DNA of 64,000 bases from Actinomortierella ambigua (Eukaryota; Mortierellomycota; Mortierellomycetes; Mortierellales; Mortierellaceae), in NCBI GenBank assembly GCA_016098155.1, contig JAAAJB010000009.1, forward strand, positions 63,400 through 127,399, written 5' to 3'. The notes below the pieces were generated by a model, which was given only the letters and a program-made list of their open reading frames with translations, did not search any database and was not told where the DNA came from. Of the stretch, positions 19,613 through 31,333 are shown one piece after another (the stretch's first letter is position 1; the number at the start of each line of letters is the position of its first letter). Position numbers and translations under genes: made by a program.

Positions 19613-22408
19613 ATGGCCGTGCCTACTGCTAACCTCGCCACCTTCAAGATCCCCCAGATCACCAATGAGCCTATGGTAAGCCCGGAGGATCCCATTATCA
19701 GCCCTTCAACAAGCTCTTTTGCTATTACATTCCCATGATTTGATGGACGCACAAAACTCTCTTCTACAGCAAAAACTAACTCACATCCCCAATCCCCAAC
19801 ATTGGTGTTCGTACTTCGTTGTCAATTATCCTATAGAAAACCTATGCGCCTGGCACTGCCGAGCGTGCTGGTCTTCAGGCTACTCTGAAGGAGCTTCGTG
19901 CCCAGGCCCCTCTTGACATTCCTTGCGTTGTCAACGGCCAGGAGGTAAGCTAAAAGTTTGGTGGAGTTGGTGCTGTGTTGTGGTACCAAGCTTTTATCTT
20001 GGGGCGGAGAGGCTTCTAGTGGGAGGTGCATCAACTGTTGCTAAAAACTGCTTCTCTCTTATTCTTCATGACAGGTTCGCACTGGCATCGTGGATAAGCA
20101 GGTTATGCCCCACGAGCACAAGTCTGTTCTGTGCACGTACCACAACGCTGATGAGGCTTTGGTTGCCAAGGCAATTGACGGCGCTCTGGCTGCCAAGAAG
20201 AACTGGGCCAACACCCCCTTCAACGACCGTGCTGCCATCTTCCTGAAGGCGGCCGATCTCATCTCGACCAAATACAGGTAATGAATATGAATCCTCGGAA
20301 AGACCCGACATATCGTGATCTGGGGCCCTCCCCGACTTTTTTCCCAGCTTATTGTGGGTACCGGTGTTTCTGTCTGGGAGGGAAGGGGAGGGGTCGGGCT
20401 GGCTGGGATTGGAAAAACGGCGGGGCCAGCAAGGTCGACGCAGATCACACCATTTTTTTTTTTTTTTTTCAAACGGTCTGTTCTGCTTGTTACGTTTCTG
20501 CATTTGGTGGCGTTCCTCTTGCGCCCCACTCTGGGGGACGATTCGCTTTGCCAAGTTTCTCTTGTGTTCATTCTTTTCTCCCTCCACCTTCCCACCCTCT
20601 TTGTCCCTTCGTCGTCCCCCCAACGTTTGTTTGTGGGGGACCTCTCACTGGGAGGAAGTGCTAGTTTTCCATTTGGAGGATTTGAGTTCGTTTTGAGTTC
20701 CCGCGCTATGACTCTTTCTATGCCATTTGATTTTTCAGTAAACAAAAGGCGACTAGCATCGTTTCCCCTTTGAACGTCCTGGGGAGAGAGAGAGAGAGAG
20801 GAGAGGAGAAGGAGGAGGGGGGGGGAGCTGAAGAAAACACTCGTACCTTGACCCTTCTCCACACACACAAAAAGATCGAGACGTCACCCGCTCACCAGCA
20901 TGCCTCTGACCCACTGGATACGCCACTTGATTGTTGGGGGGAAGAGGGGGAATACAGATTGGAGGGGAAAAGTGGGACCTGGGTCAACGTTGCGATGTAT
21001 GACACCATCCATCGAGCTAACCATATTCTGCCCATGTATCTTTATATTTCATTCTCCACTTGACATGACATCGATGTACCCGTTCCCTTCTCTCCTACTC
21101 GTCCCGATGTAACCACTGTCGACACCTAATAGATACAAGATCATGGCTGCCACCATGCTCGGCCAGGGCAAGAACGCCTGGCAAGCCGAGATTGACTCGG
21201 CCGCCGAGTTGATCGACTTCTTCCGCTTCGGCGTCAAGTTTGCTGAGGAGCTCTATGCTGTCCAGCCCGCCGAGAACTCGGCCTTCACCTGGAACCGCAC
21301 TGAGTACCGCCCCCTGGAGGGCTTTGTCTTTGCCGTGTCGCCCTTCAACTTCACTGCCATCGGCGGTAACCTGGCTGGTGCCCCTGTCCTGATGGGCAAC
21401 GTTTGCGTGTGGAAGCCCGCCCCTGCTGCCACCCTCTCCTCGTACATTGTCTACGACATCCTGCGCGAGGCTGGTCTGCCCGCTGGCGTCATCCAGTTCA
21501 TTCCCGGCCCCGCCCCCGAGGTTGTCGGCCAGGTTCTGAAGCACCCCGAGTTTGCTGCTCTGCACTTTACTGGCTCGACCCACGTTTTCCGCAAGCTGTG
21601 GAAGGACATTGGCAACAACATTGAGAACTACAAGTCCTACCCTCGCATTGTCGGTGAGACTGGTGGCAAGAACTTCCACATGGTCCACAAGTCTGCCAAC
21701 GTCAAGTCGGTCGTCCAGAACACCATCCGCTCGTCCTTTGAGTACCAGGGCCAGAAGTGCTCGGCTTGCTCGCGCTGCTACTACCCCGACAACCTGTGGC
21801 CCGAGATCAAGGCTGGTCTGATCGAGACCCATGCCCGCATCTTGCAGGGTGGCGTTGATGAGTTCCAGAACTTTATGGGACCCGTCATCAACCAGTTCTC
21901 GTTCGACAAGATCAAGAGCTACATTGACTGGGCCAAGTCCGACAAGGAGTCGGAGATTATTGCCGGAGGCAGCTACGATGACTCGGTCGGCTACTTTGTC
22001 CAGCCCACCATCATTGTGACCACCAACCCCAAGTCGAAGACCATGACCGAGGAAATCTTTGGTCCCGTCGTGACCATCTACGTCTACAAGGCCGAGGAGT
22101 ACGAGCAGACGCTTGAGCTGGTCGCCAACTCGTCGATGTATGCCCTGACCGGTTCTCTGTTCTCGCAGGACCGCTATGCCACCATTGTCGGTGCCAACGC
22201 TCTCCGTGATGCTGCCGGCAACTTTTACATTAACGACAAGTCGACCGGTGCCGTTGTTGGCCAGCAGCCCTTCGGTGGTGGACGTGCTTCGGGCACCAAC
22301 GACAAGGCTGGCTCGGCTGCCATCCTGTCGCGCTTCGTGTCGCCTCGCTCGATCAAGGAGTCGTTTGTTGACCTGGAGGACTTTGTCTACCCCTCCAACT
22401 TGGTCTAA
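19613..22408 (+). CDS. PUT2: Delta-1-pyrroline-5-carboxylate dehydrogenase, mitochondrial
   Basis: Exons 19613-19675, 19837-19944, 20075-20277 and 21133-22408 give 549 aa (ALDH4 family, human 563). It oxidises glutamate-gamma-semialdehyde to glutamate with NAD+, the second step of proline catabolism in the mitochondrial matrix. Visible: 'NFTAIGGNLAGAPVLMGN', 'VWKPAPAA' (cofactor-binding Lys), 'HFTGSTHVF', 'GETGGKNFHMVH' with the general-base Glu at about 300, 'YQGQKCSACSR' with the catalytic Cys at about 334, 'EEIFGPVV' and 'QQPFGGGRASGTNDKAGS'. Codon use is extremely biased (mostly C- or G-ending), implying strong expression. The last intron is 855 nt. The first exon is short and not strongly Arg-rich, so mitochondrial location rests on family knowledge. 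A 245-codon antisense ORF is a codon-bias shadow. Confidence 0.97.
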
Positions 22409-23639
22409 AGTCTTCTCTCACGCCGGCATGTGAACAGCCCGGTCGCCACGACGCAAGAGAAGGATTTTTTTTATTTGTCAAGGATGAGGAAAACAACACA
22501 GCTCACCTCTTTGGCAGGGTACGATTTGGCCAAGGCTCTTTCCCTGGCAGGTCTACTCAAATCCAATGTACTTTATCATCTTTTCCCCCTCAAGCACTCC
22601 ACAAAATAAAATAAACAACTCTGCAAGCATAAGCAGACATGCATGTCATCATCCCTCAGTGACACCAGACAGCTTGGAATGGAAGAAAGGGAATAATATT
22701 CATATTAGAAGGGTCGCCATGTGTGTAGAGGAGTGTATGGAAAGAGAGAGGGTACAGCGAGATATTCGTCAACACGCACACGCACAAACTCTCACACGCA
22801 CGCACACGCCAATCCTATGTCCATGCAATTCATTTGTTGACCTAAGACGTTCATAAAACCATATCATTCCCTTTGTCATGCATGCCTGGGGGAATGTTTT
22901 TGTATTGCTTTGTTGGAAGTATGACATCCATGCAGCAAAGCACTCAAAGCATCCAGCAAAGCACAAGGAGAAAAAAAAACTCTAGTGTCTATCATTTGCA
23001 GCAAATGAAAGAAATTACAGCATCTGTAAACAAAGGAGTGACAGGAAGCCCCATCGGGGAACATCTTGGGAAGGACCAGGGAGAGGAAGGGGAACAATAA
23101 AAAAAAACAAGGGACACGGGGATGGTTCGACCAAATGCCTCCATCCACATCCACACACAGTAAACGGCCATGACCACAAAGGAAACTGAGAAGCACAACT
23201 GTTTGTCCGAGGCACCGAGAACGGCAATGAAAAAAAAAAGTTCTGCAAAGGGACACCCACATGGAGACGCTAAACGTTCATTTGAGCTAGTGCGACTTGG
23301 TATCATTGGGTAACAACGTGGAGGTAACGCAAGGACACTTGCCCATCCAGCCCCCTCCTATGGTGCGAGATGCTTGTTTGTTTTTGCCTCTTCCTTCTCC
23401 TCTCCTTGCGACGTGCCTGTGAACACCACGTTTTTGGCAATACAGGGGAAGACGAGCGACAATTAGGAGACGGCAATCAAGAGAGAAAAATGAGACGGAC
23501 AAAGAGACAGAGGGAGGGGGGCTAATTGATCCAAAGGTCAAGGGTCAGGGCAGAATGGCACCATCGTGGAGACACATGGGTCCAGCGACGGAAAACAATC
23601 ATACCACAACGCGCATGGGTATTGGATACCTGGAGGGGG

Positions 23640-23640
23640 G

Positions 23641-23674
<34 letters not shown>

Positions 23675-23760
23675 CCAAGACCACACATACTCGCACACGC
23701 ACACACGCACACGCACACGCCCACAAACCACAACACGCAAACACACATGCACACACACAA
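23640..23760. repeat. (GA)n and (CA)n microsatellites
   Basis: A near-perfect GA run at 23641-23673 is followed by CACACGCA-type repeats to 23758. Confidence 0.85.
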
Positions 23761-24322
23761 CTCATGGAGGGAAGACCGTAGTAGGCAATGAGACAGATAC
23801 TCATCTGGGTGAAATGGGGCCTAGTGTGTGTTTTTTTTCCTTCTCTCCCTCCTTCGTTCACTTTCCCAAGGAACGTTTGAACGGAATGCTGCAAGATGAA
23901 AGGGGGGAAGAGATCTGGGGGAGGGAGGTGGGGGGACGTCAACGTCGCCCATCCCTTCATCCCTTCTTATGTCTGTGCTATGAACGGGGGGCCTGCCAAA
24001 ACGTTCATTCGACAGTGACAAAAGGCAGAAGTACATGGTAGTCAAGCAAAGTGTCGTCGTGTGCGGTCAACCCGTCTCCTATCGTTCGATTCATTCTTGG
24101 ACCACCCGGTGTGTTGGTTCCATGGCCCTTATGCACGTGCAGCACTCCCCCCCCCCATCTTTGTGAGCCTGAGGTCTGCTGCTAGCCGCGACGAGGACGT
24201 TTATTCTCCAAAAGGCGCCTGGGTTCATCCATTCAATGATGCTCTCACTCCACAGTCCTCTCCGTTCGATTCTTGCTGCTTGCTCCCCGCTGCCGCCTCC
24301 CCCTTTCATTCAAGAGAAAGAA

Positions 24323-24500
24323 GAGACAGACGGACAGACAGAGGGACAGACAACATACACAGACATATAGACAGACACGCAGACAGACATACAGACAGAC
24401 ACATGGACAGACAGACAGACAACCAGGCAGACAGGCAGACAGACGGACACACACACACAGACAGATACACAGACAGACACACAGACACACAGAAAAGAAG
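24323..24500 (+). repeat. (ACAG)n-type tetranucleotide tract
   Basis: About 180 nt dominated by ACAG/ACAGAC units with point variants, on the sense strand about 570-745 nt before the URC4 ATG. A similar tract in the same sense orientation lies about 540-605 nt before the vezatin-like gene. Confidence 0.85.
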
Positions 24501-25068
24501 ACAGACAGAGTGAGAGCGACAGAGCGAAAGAAGAGAAATCAGAAGACATGGCAACTCATAGCGGCCGAACACACCCCCCCTTTTCCTATCCATTTGTTTG
24601 GATGACGGGCGTATCCTTTGCGTTAGGCTTCACTGGTCCTCCCTTTTTTGTCTTGCTTCTCTATTCTTCTGCTTGTATCCTTCCACACATCTCTTCACTT
24701 CCTTCTCTGGTTTGCTCTTTCCTTCTCGCTTTCTTCCTTGTGTTCTACCACATACAGATTTGCTCTCTCCCTCTCTTTTCTCTCCTCCTTTTTTTGTCTC
24801 TTTCTGAGTTTTCTCACTCTTTACCATTATCACATTTTTCATCACCCACCAATCTCCTGGTATCACACAGATACGCATTAAATTCGATCCTCTTTAAAAA
24901 ACAACAATCCTGAGAAATAAAATTAATCTTTTCTCCTCCTTCCCCATCCTCCAACACAACTCTCACGCACATTTTCCTTCTTCCCCTCTTCCGGACACAA
25001 CATCGCAAGCCCGAAGCCAGACAAGAATAGCAACAAACCGAAACAAAAACCACCCCATAGCAACCATC

Positions 25069-28000
25069 ATGGCTCCATCCCCTACCTCAGCAGAAGCCAT
25101 CGCGTACCTCCGTTCTCTTCCCGCGGTCCGTGAGCGTTCAGAGCGGGTCTTCCAAAAGGCACAAGAGGGCAAGCTGAACCATTTCGACGTGGACTTTACG
25201 AAACTGCAAGACATTCCGACGATTGTCGTGGCGTTGATCCGGCGCGACCACGGTGATGCCCACTCCATCGCCAAGATCCCGCCACACTCGCGCTGGCGCC
25301 ACTTTGAGGTCGGCGGTCAGGCCCGTCTCTCCAACCTGCACACCATCTGGTCCAGCTCCGGTGCCGACAAGCTGGAGCAGGCGCGTCGTACATTGGATCT
25401 CATGGTCATCAGCGTCTTGCTCGACGCTGGCGCCGGCACCAAGTGGACCTACAAGGACAAGAAGGCCGCCGGTCGGACCTTTCGACGGTCAGAGGGCCTT
25501 GCCATCGCTTCGCTCGACATGTTTGTCGAGGGCGCGTTTTCAAGTGAGGCTGGCTCTCCATGCCAAGTCGATGGTAAGGGACCTTTTTTTTGGGGAGACA
25601 GACAGAGTGAGAGCGAGAGATAGAGTGGGAGAGTGTGTGAGAAGAGAGAAGGGAGGAAGGGGAGAAGGAAGGGGTGGGGGGAAAGAGAGAACATGCACAG
25701 GACCCATTCACACACATACACAGACATGCGCACACACAGACACACACACACACACACACCAGACGAGGAGTCATGCTTTGCATTTTTTCATGAATTTGGT
25801 GTTCGTTTTTCTCTTTATCTTTATCAAGGCTGGCTCTACTACAGAAAAAAAAGGGTACTTTTTGACCATTCTTCTCCTACTTGTGGAGAACACGGAAAAC
25901 AAAGAGTGAGAGCCGCCCATTCACCTTCGAAGAAGAAGACGAAAAAGAAGAAGAGGAGGAGGAGGAGAAAAAAAAAAGGCGCGCGAGCTGTCCTTGGAGC
26001 AAGGCGCGGGTTCACGCACGGCAAAAAGGAAGGGGGTGGGAACCAAAGTGCTTTGGGGAGAGAGGGAGAGCATGCAGCCGCATCCTCAGCAATACATTTC
26101 ATCCATCAGAGTTTCTCACACACAGGCGCAGGCTAGGCACACAACAACACCGCCCTAATTTTTTTTGTTTTCGCTCTGCAGCAAGGAAGCAAATTTTGAG
26201 CTAAGCTCTAATGCTACCATTGTGGGACGGGGCTCCGAGACATTGGTCGCTTTTGAACGTCATTTTTTTTTCTCTAGCCTTGTCACCCAAAAGGGGTATC
26301 AGGTGACTAATCCTTTGAGCGCCACATCTCCCCCCTCCTCATGTCGGCAACACGTACACACCACCATCCATCACCCGCCCTTTCTACAGTCGACCGCCTC
26401 TGTGGTGATGGTGCTGGTGGAGGTGGTGGTGGAGGTGATGGTGGTGGGGGGGGGGGAGTATCAAAAGAGAAATGCTTACTTTACGTTGTCTATATGACCG
26501 TCAAGGACAACATGCTCCTACTTCCCTCCCTTTGTTGCCATTCACCCCCGCTTGCTCCCTTATTCCCCTGCATCCAACATTGGTGCAGCAACGCGGCGCG
26601 GATATTCAAGGGGGTTTGATCAAAATGAACCGGCATCTCTTCTTTTTTTTTTTGCCCCTCTTTTTTTTTACGTTCTTTCTTTTGCAGTGTAATGATGGCA
26701 CAAGGGGTGAGAGAGACTAGGCAGGGAGAGATACAGGGAGGGAATCGAGGTCTGAGAAAGCCTGAAGACGGGGAATCCCAGAAATTGGGACGAAGGGGAG
26801 AGGGTGAGCAGGCAATCGATAGGGCCGATTTTCCTAAGGCGTGGCCATGATGGCTAGGCATGGTCGGTTGGTTCTGGACCCGATTTTTTTTTCTACCTTT
26901 TCTACGTAAAAGCAACGCTGAGGGGAAATGAGGGTGCTTAAAATCATGAAAACACAAGGCTTGCATGAACAGGCAGGGATAAGGATGAGATTGTTGTTAC
27001 TCGTAATTCATGGTGTTGTCGCAACTTCTTTGTTTACCACATCATTGGCTAATTGACTCCACTTCTTGTTCGAACACAATATAATAGCAAAGGGACTTGC
27101 TAACTTGACGCATGACAGACTGCTCCAAGGATTCCAGGTCAACGAGGAGACGAATCCGTTGGTGGGCACAAAGGGTCGCTGGGAGTTGCTGACGCGTCTC
27201 GGCAAGGCATTGGAGTTGCACCCAGAGTTCTTCCCAAGCGTGGGTGGCAAGGTAACGCTTTTTTTTTGATGTTCATAACAAACCTAACCTTTCTTTCGCA
27301 GGATGCTGCACCGAAAGAACACGGGGATCTCTTCAACACAAGATCAACTTTTTGTTTTCTTGTTTACTTGCACTTTTTTCTCCCACTCCTTTTTTTTTTC
27401 TTCTTCGCCTGAAACGACTTTGATCCATTGTCCCACGCTGGGAAATTCGAGTCTACTGATGGAGATGCTAAACATATGCAACGTGCGGTTATTCAACCAC
27501 TCTCTACTTTTCCTCCCACACCCAATAGCCCGCTCGCCCTGGCAACATGGTTGGTAAGTAGCTAGAGTCTGATTTCCTAGAGCAAAATGATTCAAACTAC
27601 CACGCCAGGTTCTCACTTCTTCCCAAAAGAAAAAAAATCTACATATTAACGAACCAAGTACATTTTTTTTAATAGACTACCTGATGCGTAAGGGTAATCG
27701 CAGAGGAAACACAACTGTGATTTCGGTGGAGGAGCTGTGGAAGGTGGTGATTGACGGCTTCCAAGAGGTGTGGCCACCATCACGCACAATGCTGAATGGT
27801 GTCCCAATGGGTGATGTCTGGCCATGCGAGTGCCTCGAGAAGCCCGATGCCCCTTCCGACTCTACAGACCACTATGTTGCCTTCCACAAGCTGTCGCAGT
27901 GGATGACCTACTCCCTGATGGAGCCACTAGAGAAGCTGCTCGATTTTCAGTTTGAGAATGTTACCCTTCTCACCGGCCTGCCCGAATATCGCAATGGTAT

Positions 28001-28619
28001 GGCGAAAGAAGAAGAAAAAAAAAGGAGAAAAAAAAAGACGTCAGGCGAATCATACATTGTAGTTCCTAGAGTCAAGCTCACATTCCGTCTGGGCTTTTTT
28101 TTTGTTATCTGGTTTTCCTATTAGGCGGTCTGCTGATTGACACGGGCTTTATGACACTCAAGCACGCCGATCTTGAGCGAGGATTGGCAGCGTACAAGAG
28201 CAATGCCCTGAAGCCTGGCCAGCCGGCAGTTGAAGTTGTCCCAACCTTTGAGGCCCATGACCCCGTCATCATCGAGTGGCGGGCCATGACAGTCGCCACC
28301 CTCGACCGCGTTGCTACAGAGGTCCGCAAGATGCTCGGCCTGCCAAACATGACGCTCGCTCAAGTGCTCCAGGGCGGTACTTGGGAGGTAATGATTTCCG
28401 TCTCTCCCTTTCCCACCGTCTCTCGCTCCTCACTACCCCAACGCTCTTTTTTTGTATTGTAGTACCAACATTGTATCAAGCGTGTTGTCTTTGGTTGCTC
28501 ACTCACACACATTACCTTTTCAATTTTTTTTCTAGGCTGGTCGTGAGATGGCTGAAGTTTCGCGACCCAACACGCGTGGTCCACCCATCGCCACCATCAG
28601 TGACGGTACCCTCTTCTAA
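25069..28619 (+). CDS. URC4: Uracil catabolism protein URC4 (DUF1688)
   Basis: Exons 25069-25573, 27088-27251, 27529-27553, 27676-27996, 28125-28387 and 28536-28619 give 453 aa. URC4 belongs to the DUF1688 family, needed for the reductase-independent URC pathway by which some fungi and bacteria use uracil as nitrogen source. Its exact reaction is not established. Family blocks: 'AIAYLRSLPAVRERSERVF', 'HFDVDFTKL', 'IPPHSRWRHFEVGG', 'RRTLDLMVISVLLDAGAG', 'RSEGLAIASLDMF', 'GLANLTHDRLLQGFQV', 'NPLVGTKGR', 'PARPGNMVDYL', 'EVWPPSRT', 'DSTDHYVAFHKLSQWMTYSL', 'LPEYRNGGLLIDTG' and 'HDPVIIEWRAMTVATLDRVA'. Intron 1 (25574-27087) is 1514 nt; joining the two sides restores 'VD|AKGL' as in relatives, so no exon is missing. 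A possible extra exon at 27302 was rejected because 'GGK|PARPG' joins in phase without it. Confidence 0.95.
25574..27087 (+). other. 1514-nt first intron of URC4
   Basis: GTAAGG donor, AATATAATAG acceptor. It contains GA-rich DNA (25600-25690), a CA/CACACA tract (25705-25760), an AAG-rich stretch (25925-25985), T-runs and a GGT/GGA/G-run block (26400-26458). No coding segment in either strand is convincing. It is the longest intron in the window, most others being 50-300 nt. Confidence 0.75.
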
Positions 28620-29305
28620 AGACCCTTCGAAAAAAATGACCTCTCCCCTCCCCCCTCACATCCTCAGCTTGCCAAACCAAAAACAACAAACGAAGAATAC
28701 GATGTATGGGTTTCCCCTGAATGATTGTTAGTCATGTTTTTTTACCTTTTTTTTTAAAAAAAAAAAACAAAAAACAAGATCCATCTTTTCGTTTGGGCTG
28801 TCGTTACTTTTACTTTCTTTTCGAGAAACTTCTCCCCTGTTCTCAACTGTTCTTTCCCATCGCCGATCACCTTTTGTTGCGTGTATGAGGGTGTCTAAAA
28901 AAAAAAAAGAGTTTGTTCTGGAAGAGGAATGAAGGTCACCTGTCCACATACTTTTTTTTTGAGGGGGAGGGGGGGCCTTCAAAATGACACGACTCATGTC
29001 TTATATGCTGCCACCACTTCATTCCTTCCCCCGATTGTGTATTTTCGCATACAGCCCAAATAACGGAAAAAGAGGTTTCAAAAAAATGTATTGGTACAAT
29101 GTCTATGGTGAACAGGGGGAAAAAAAATAGGGCGGAGGTAAGGGGGCGAAAGAAGAAAAAAAAATTACAGCAACTGGGAGGGTGATATTTACTTATTTTT
29201 TTTCAGTGGTTGCGTGTTGAATATAAAGTCGTTTTGGTTTGATGACGATAGTGATGACAGTGATGATGATGATGATGAGAGTGTGTGTGAGCAAGTGTCA
29301 TTCTT
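28620..29305. other. Convergent 3' gap, URC4 / uL14m
   Basis: 686 nt of A- and T-runs plus a GAT microsatellite at 29243-29280. It lies between two convergent stop codons. No gene seen. Confidence 0.6.
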
Positions 29306-30408
29306 TTAAATGACCTTGGGTGCCAAGCTAAGCAGCTTCATCCACCGCTTCTGGCGCAGCTCGCCCGAGACAACACCAAGGACGCGCGTGCCGAGGGGCT
29401 CACCCTGCTTGTTGAGCAGCACACACGCATTGTCGTCGAAGCGGACATAGCGGCCGTCTGGACGCAGCGTCTCCTTGCGGGCCCGCACCACCAACGCGTG
29501 GCGGACATCGCCCTTCTTCACCTTGGCCATGCCCGAGGCGCCCGCCACGGCGTTGGCCTTGGCCTTGTTGACGACCACGACAATCTCATCGCCTAAAAAA
29601 TGGTGTATGTTGGAGAGATCATTAATAAGAATTATTGTGGGATTTAGACAGCCCGGCACCTGAGATGAGCATTGGGTGGCAAGGAGAGTTGGGAGTGTAG
29701 TTTTGTCTTGGGATAGGATGAAAGTGGACTTGGGGAAGAGGTCGGTTGAACTCCCTCTCTCCACTTCCCCCCCCCAGTCCTCTTCGGTAAACAAAGGGCG
29801 CCTTCGACGAGAACGTGAGTGCCCTCAAGAACATGTGTCTTTATCTTGATATGGTTGGCTTCTCCTGATGAAAAGGGTTGACGAATTCCATGAAGAGTGC
29901 ATAGGATCCTTTGTTTGATGGAGTAGCGCCTATAGTGGGCAAAGGGATCGACTGTTCCAATTTTGTTGCCGGGGAGGGGGGGGAGGATGTGAAGTCTTCG
30001 GAGACTATGCACCCACAACAAAAAAAAGGTCCAAGGCCAAACTCTTATATAGAGTTGTTTCCAGCAAGGGAGGTAAGAGAGAAAAGTAGTCTGAATGCCT
30101 CGAAGAAACCTGAAAAGCCCTTTGTTCTTTCCGTGAATAGTGACAGCGAGAGAATGAATGTTGCGGTGTTTGCCTTGTCCTGATCCATGTAGTTCTCTCT
30201 CCATGTTCTGCCTGTGCCATTTGAGGGAGGTTGCTGATCCGATCCCGAAATAATTGCTACTCTGAATGATAAAAGAGGAGGAAAATAAACAGCAATGAAG
30301 GAGCATACCGATGCGAGCGTACTTGCCGCCGTGCATAACGCGAATGCATTCTGCCCACACGGCACCCGAGTTGTCAATGACGTTGAGAATCGACTTGAGT
30401 TGCAGCAT
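29306..30408 (-). CDS. MRPL38: Mitochondrial large-subunit ribosomal protein uL14m
   Basis: Exons 30408-30309 and 29592-29306 on the minus strand give 128 aa. Landmarks of uL14: '[20 protein letters not shown]', '[20 protein letters not shown]', '[20 protein letters not shown]' followed by an R-x-D-G-R loop, '[20 protein letters not shown]' and the C-terminal 'SLAPKVI'. The start and the ending resemble the yeast mitochondrial protein Mrpl38 rather than cytosolic L23, and the protein lacks a long cytosolic-type N-terminal extension. It binds rRNA near the intersubunit face of the mitochondrial 54S subunit. The single intron is 716 nt. The ATG is within a CT-rich leader on the sense strand. 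Confidence 0.93.
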
Positions 30409-31333
30409 GGTTAATGAGGAAGGGCGGGGAGGGGGGAGTGTGAAGTCGGAATTGTGAGAGGGGCAACAAGGGAGGAGGAGGGGGGGAGGGTGGATTTCAG
30501 TGGCTTAGGTCACTCCTTTTTGAGTTCTGGAAACTGGCCCTGTAGGCTTCAGGCACACACGTTCTCTTTCAATTGCACAGACCTCATCAGAGCCGCATTT
30601 TTTTTTTTTTTTTTGGAGATACCACTTCACATCAAATCATTCTGTTAATACAGACTCAAGTCTTTTTTTTCTTTGCCAGGAGCAAATAACTGTAGAGGTA
30701 TTATTAAGAGTGGCTTCTATATACAGTATTCAGGTGGGTCCAAGCAAGAAAAGAAAAAAAAATAGAGGAATGTTGGGACAAACTAAGGAGAGATAGAGTG
30801 AGAGAGGAGAGGATTGCAGCTAATATTATGTTACAGAGATTACAAGCGAGAAGGAGAAGATGTCCAGCAATCTTACTAGGAGATAGTACAAGATGAAGCA
30901 ACGAAAGAGGCCATTTTGACTCATAAAGAGGGCTTTACCGACCCTCCCTCCCTCTACCCCACCCTCCCACTGTCTAACGGACGATGCATCCTGGCAAGTC
31001 CGTCAAGACAAGAGAAAAAATAAAAAGGCGGAGAGGAGTCTTCATCTTCCATCGAAATGGAATCAATGAAGTTCAAGAGAGAAAACGTTGAAAGCAACAA
31101 AGAAAAATAGGAGAGGGGGGAACAAGAGTTAATTCGTCCCCCCTATCTCCCAAGCAGGTCCCAACAACAGACTCTTTTGCTTGTGCCCGCCAAGTCGTGG
31201 GTAGAAACTGCAAAAAATAGTTGCCAGCCAGCCAGCAAAAAAAAATCAGAGAAAGGAAAGAAACAATGGGAAGGAGAGATAGAAAAACAAGCAAAAATGG
31301 ACATATTAAATGGTGGTGTTGGAGAAGGAGAAA
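30409..31333. other. uL14m upstream region and zinc-finger gene 3' flank
   Basis: 925 nt: pyrimidine-rich on the minus strand next to uL14m, a T17 run near 30598-30614, then A-rich DNA towards the zinc-finger gene stop. No gene seen. Confidence 0.55.

Larger units (their letters stand above)
22409..25068. other. Intergenic region upstream of URC4, microsatellite-rich
   Basis: 2.66 kb with no supportable gene. Contents in order: the P5CDH 3' flank; a CACACGCACA tract (about 22773-22810); a (GA)n run and a (CA)n tract (23640-23760); a 180-nt (ACAG)n-like tract (24323-24500); a CT-rich block (24640-24840); and an AC-rich leader directly before the URC4 ATG. ORFs here consist of Arg-Glu, His-Thr or Asp-Arg-Gln-Thr repeats and are microsatellite translations. 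Confidence 0.65.

Noticed and set aside
21095..21832. 245-codon minus-strand ORF opposite P5CDH
   Set aside because: Antisense shadow of a strongly C-biased coding exon.
24081..24095. Sequence resembling a tRNA box B (CGTTCGATTC)
   Set aside because: No box A at the right distance and no acceptor-stem pairing around it; a second copy near 24264 fails the same test.
23526..24513. Plus-strand ORFs with Arg-Glu, His-Thr and Asp-Arg-Gln-Thr repeats
   Set aside because: Direct translations of GA, CA and ACAG microsatellites.
27302..27360. Possible extra URC4 exon 'DAAPKEHGDLF'
   Set aside because: It has a good acceptor but no adequate GT donor, and skipping it joins 'GGK' to 'PARPGNMVDYL' in phase, which fits the family.
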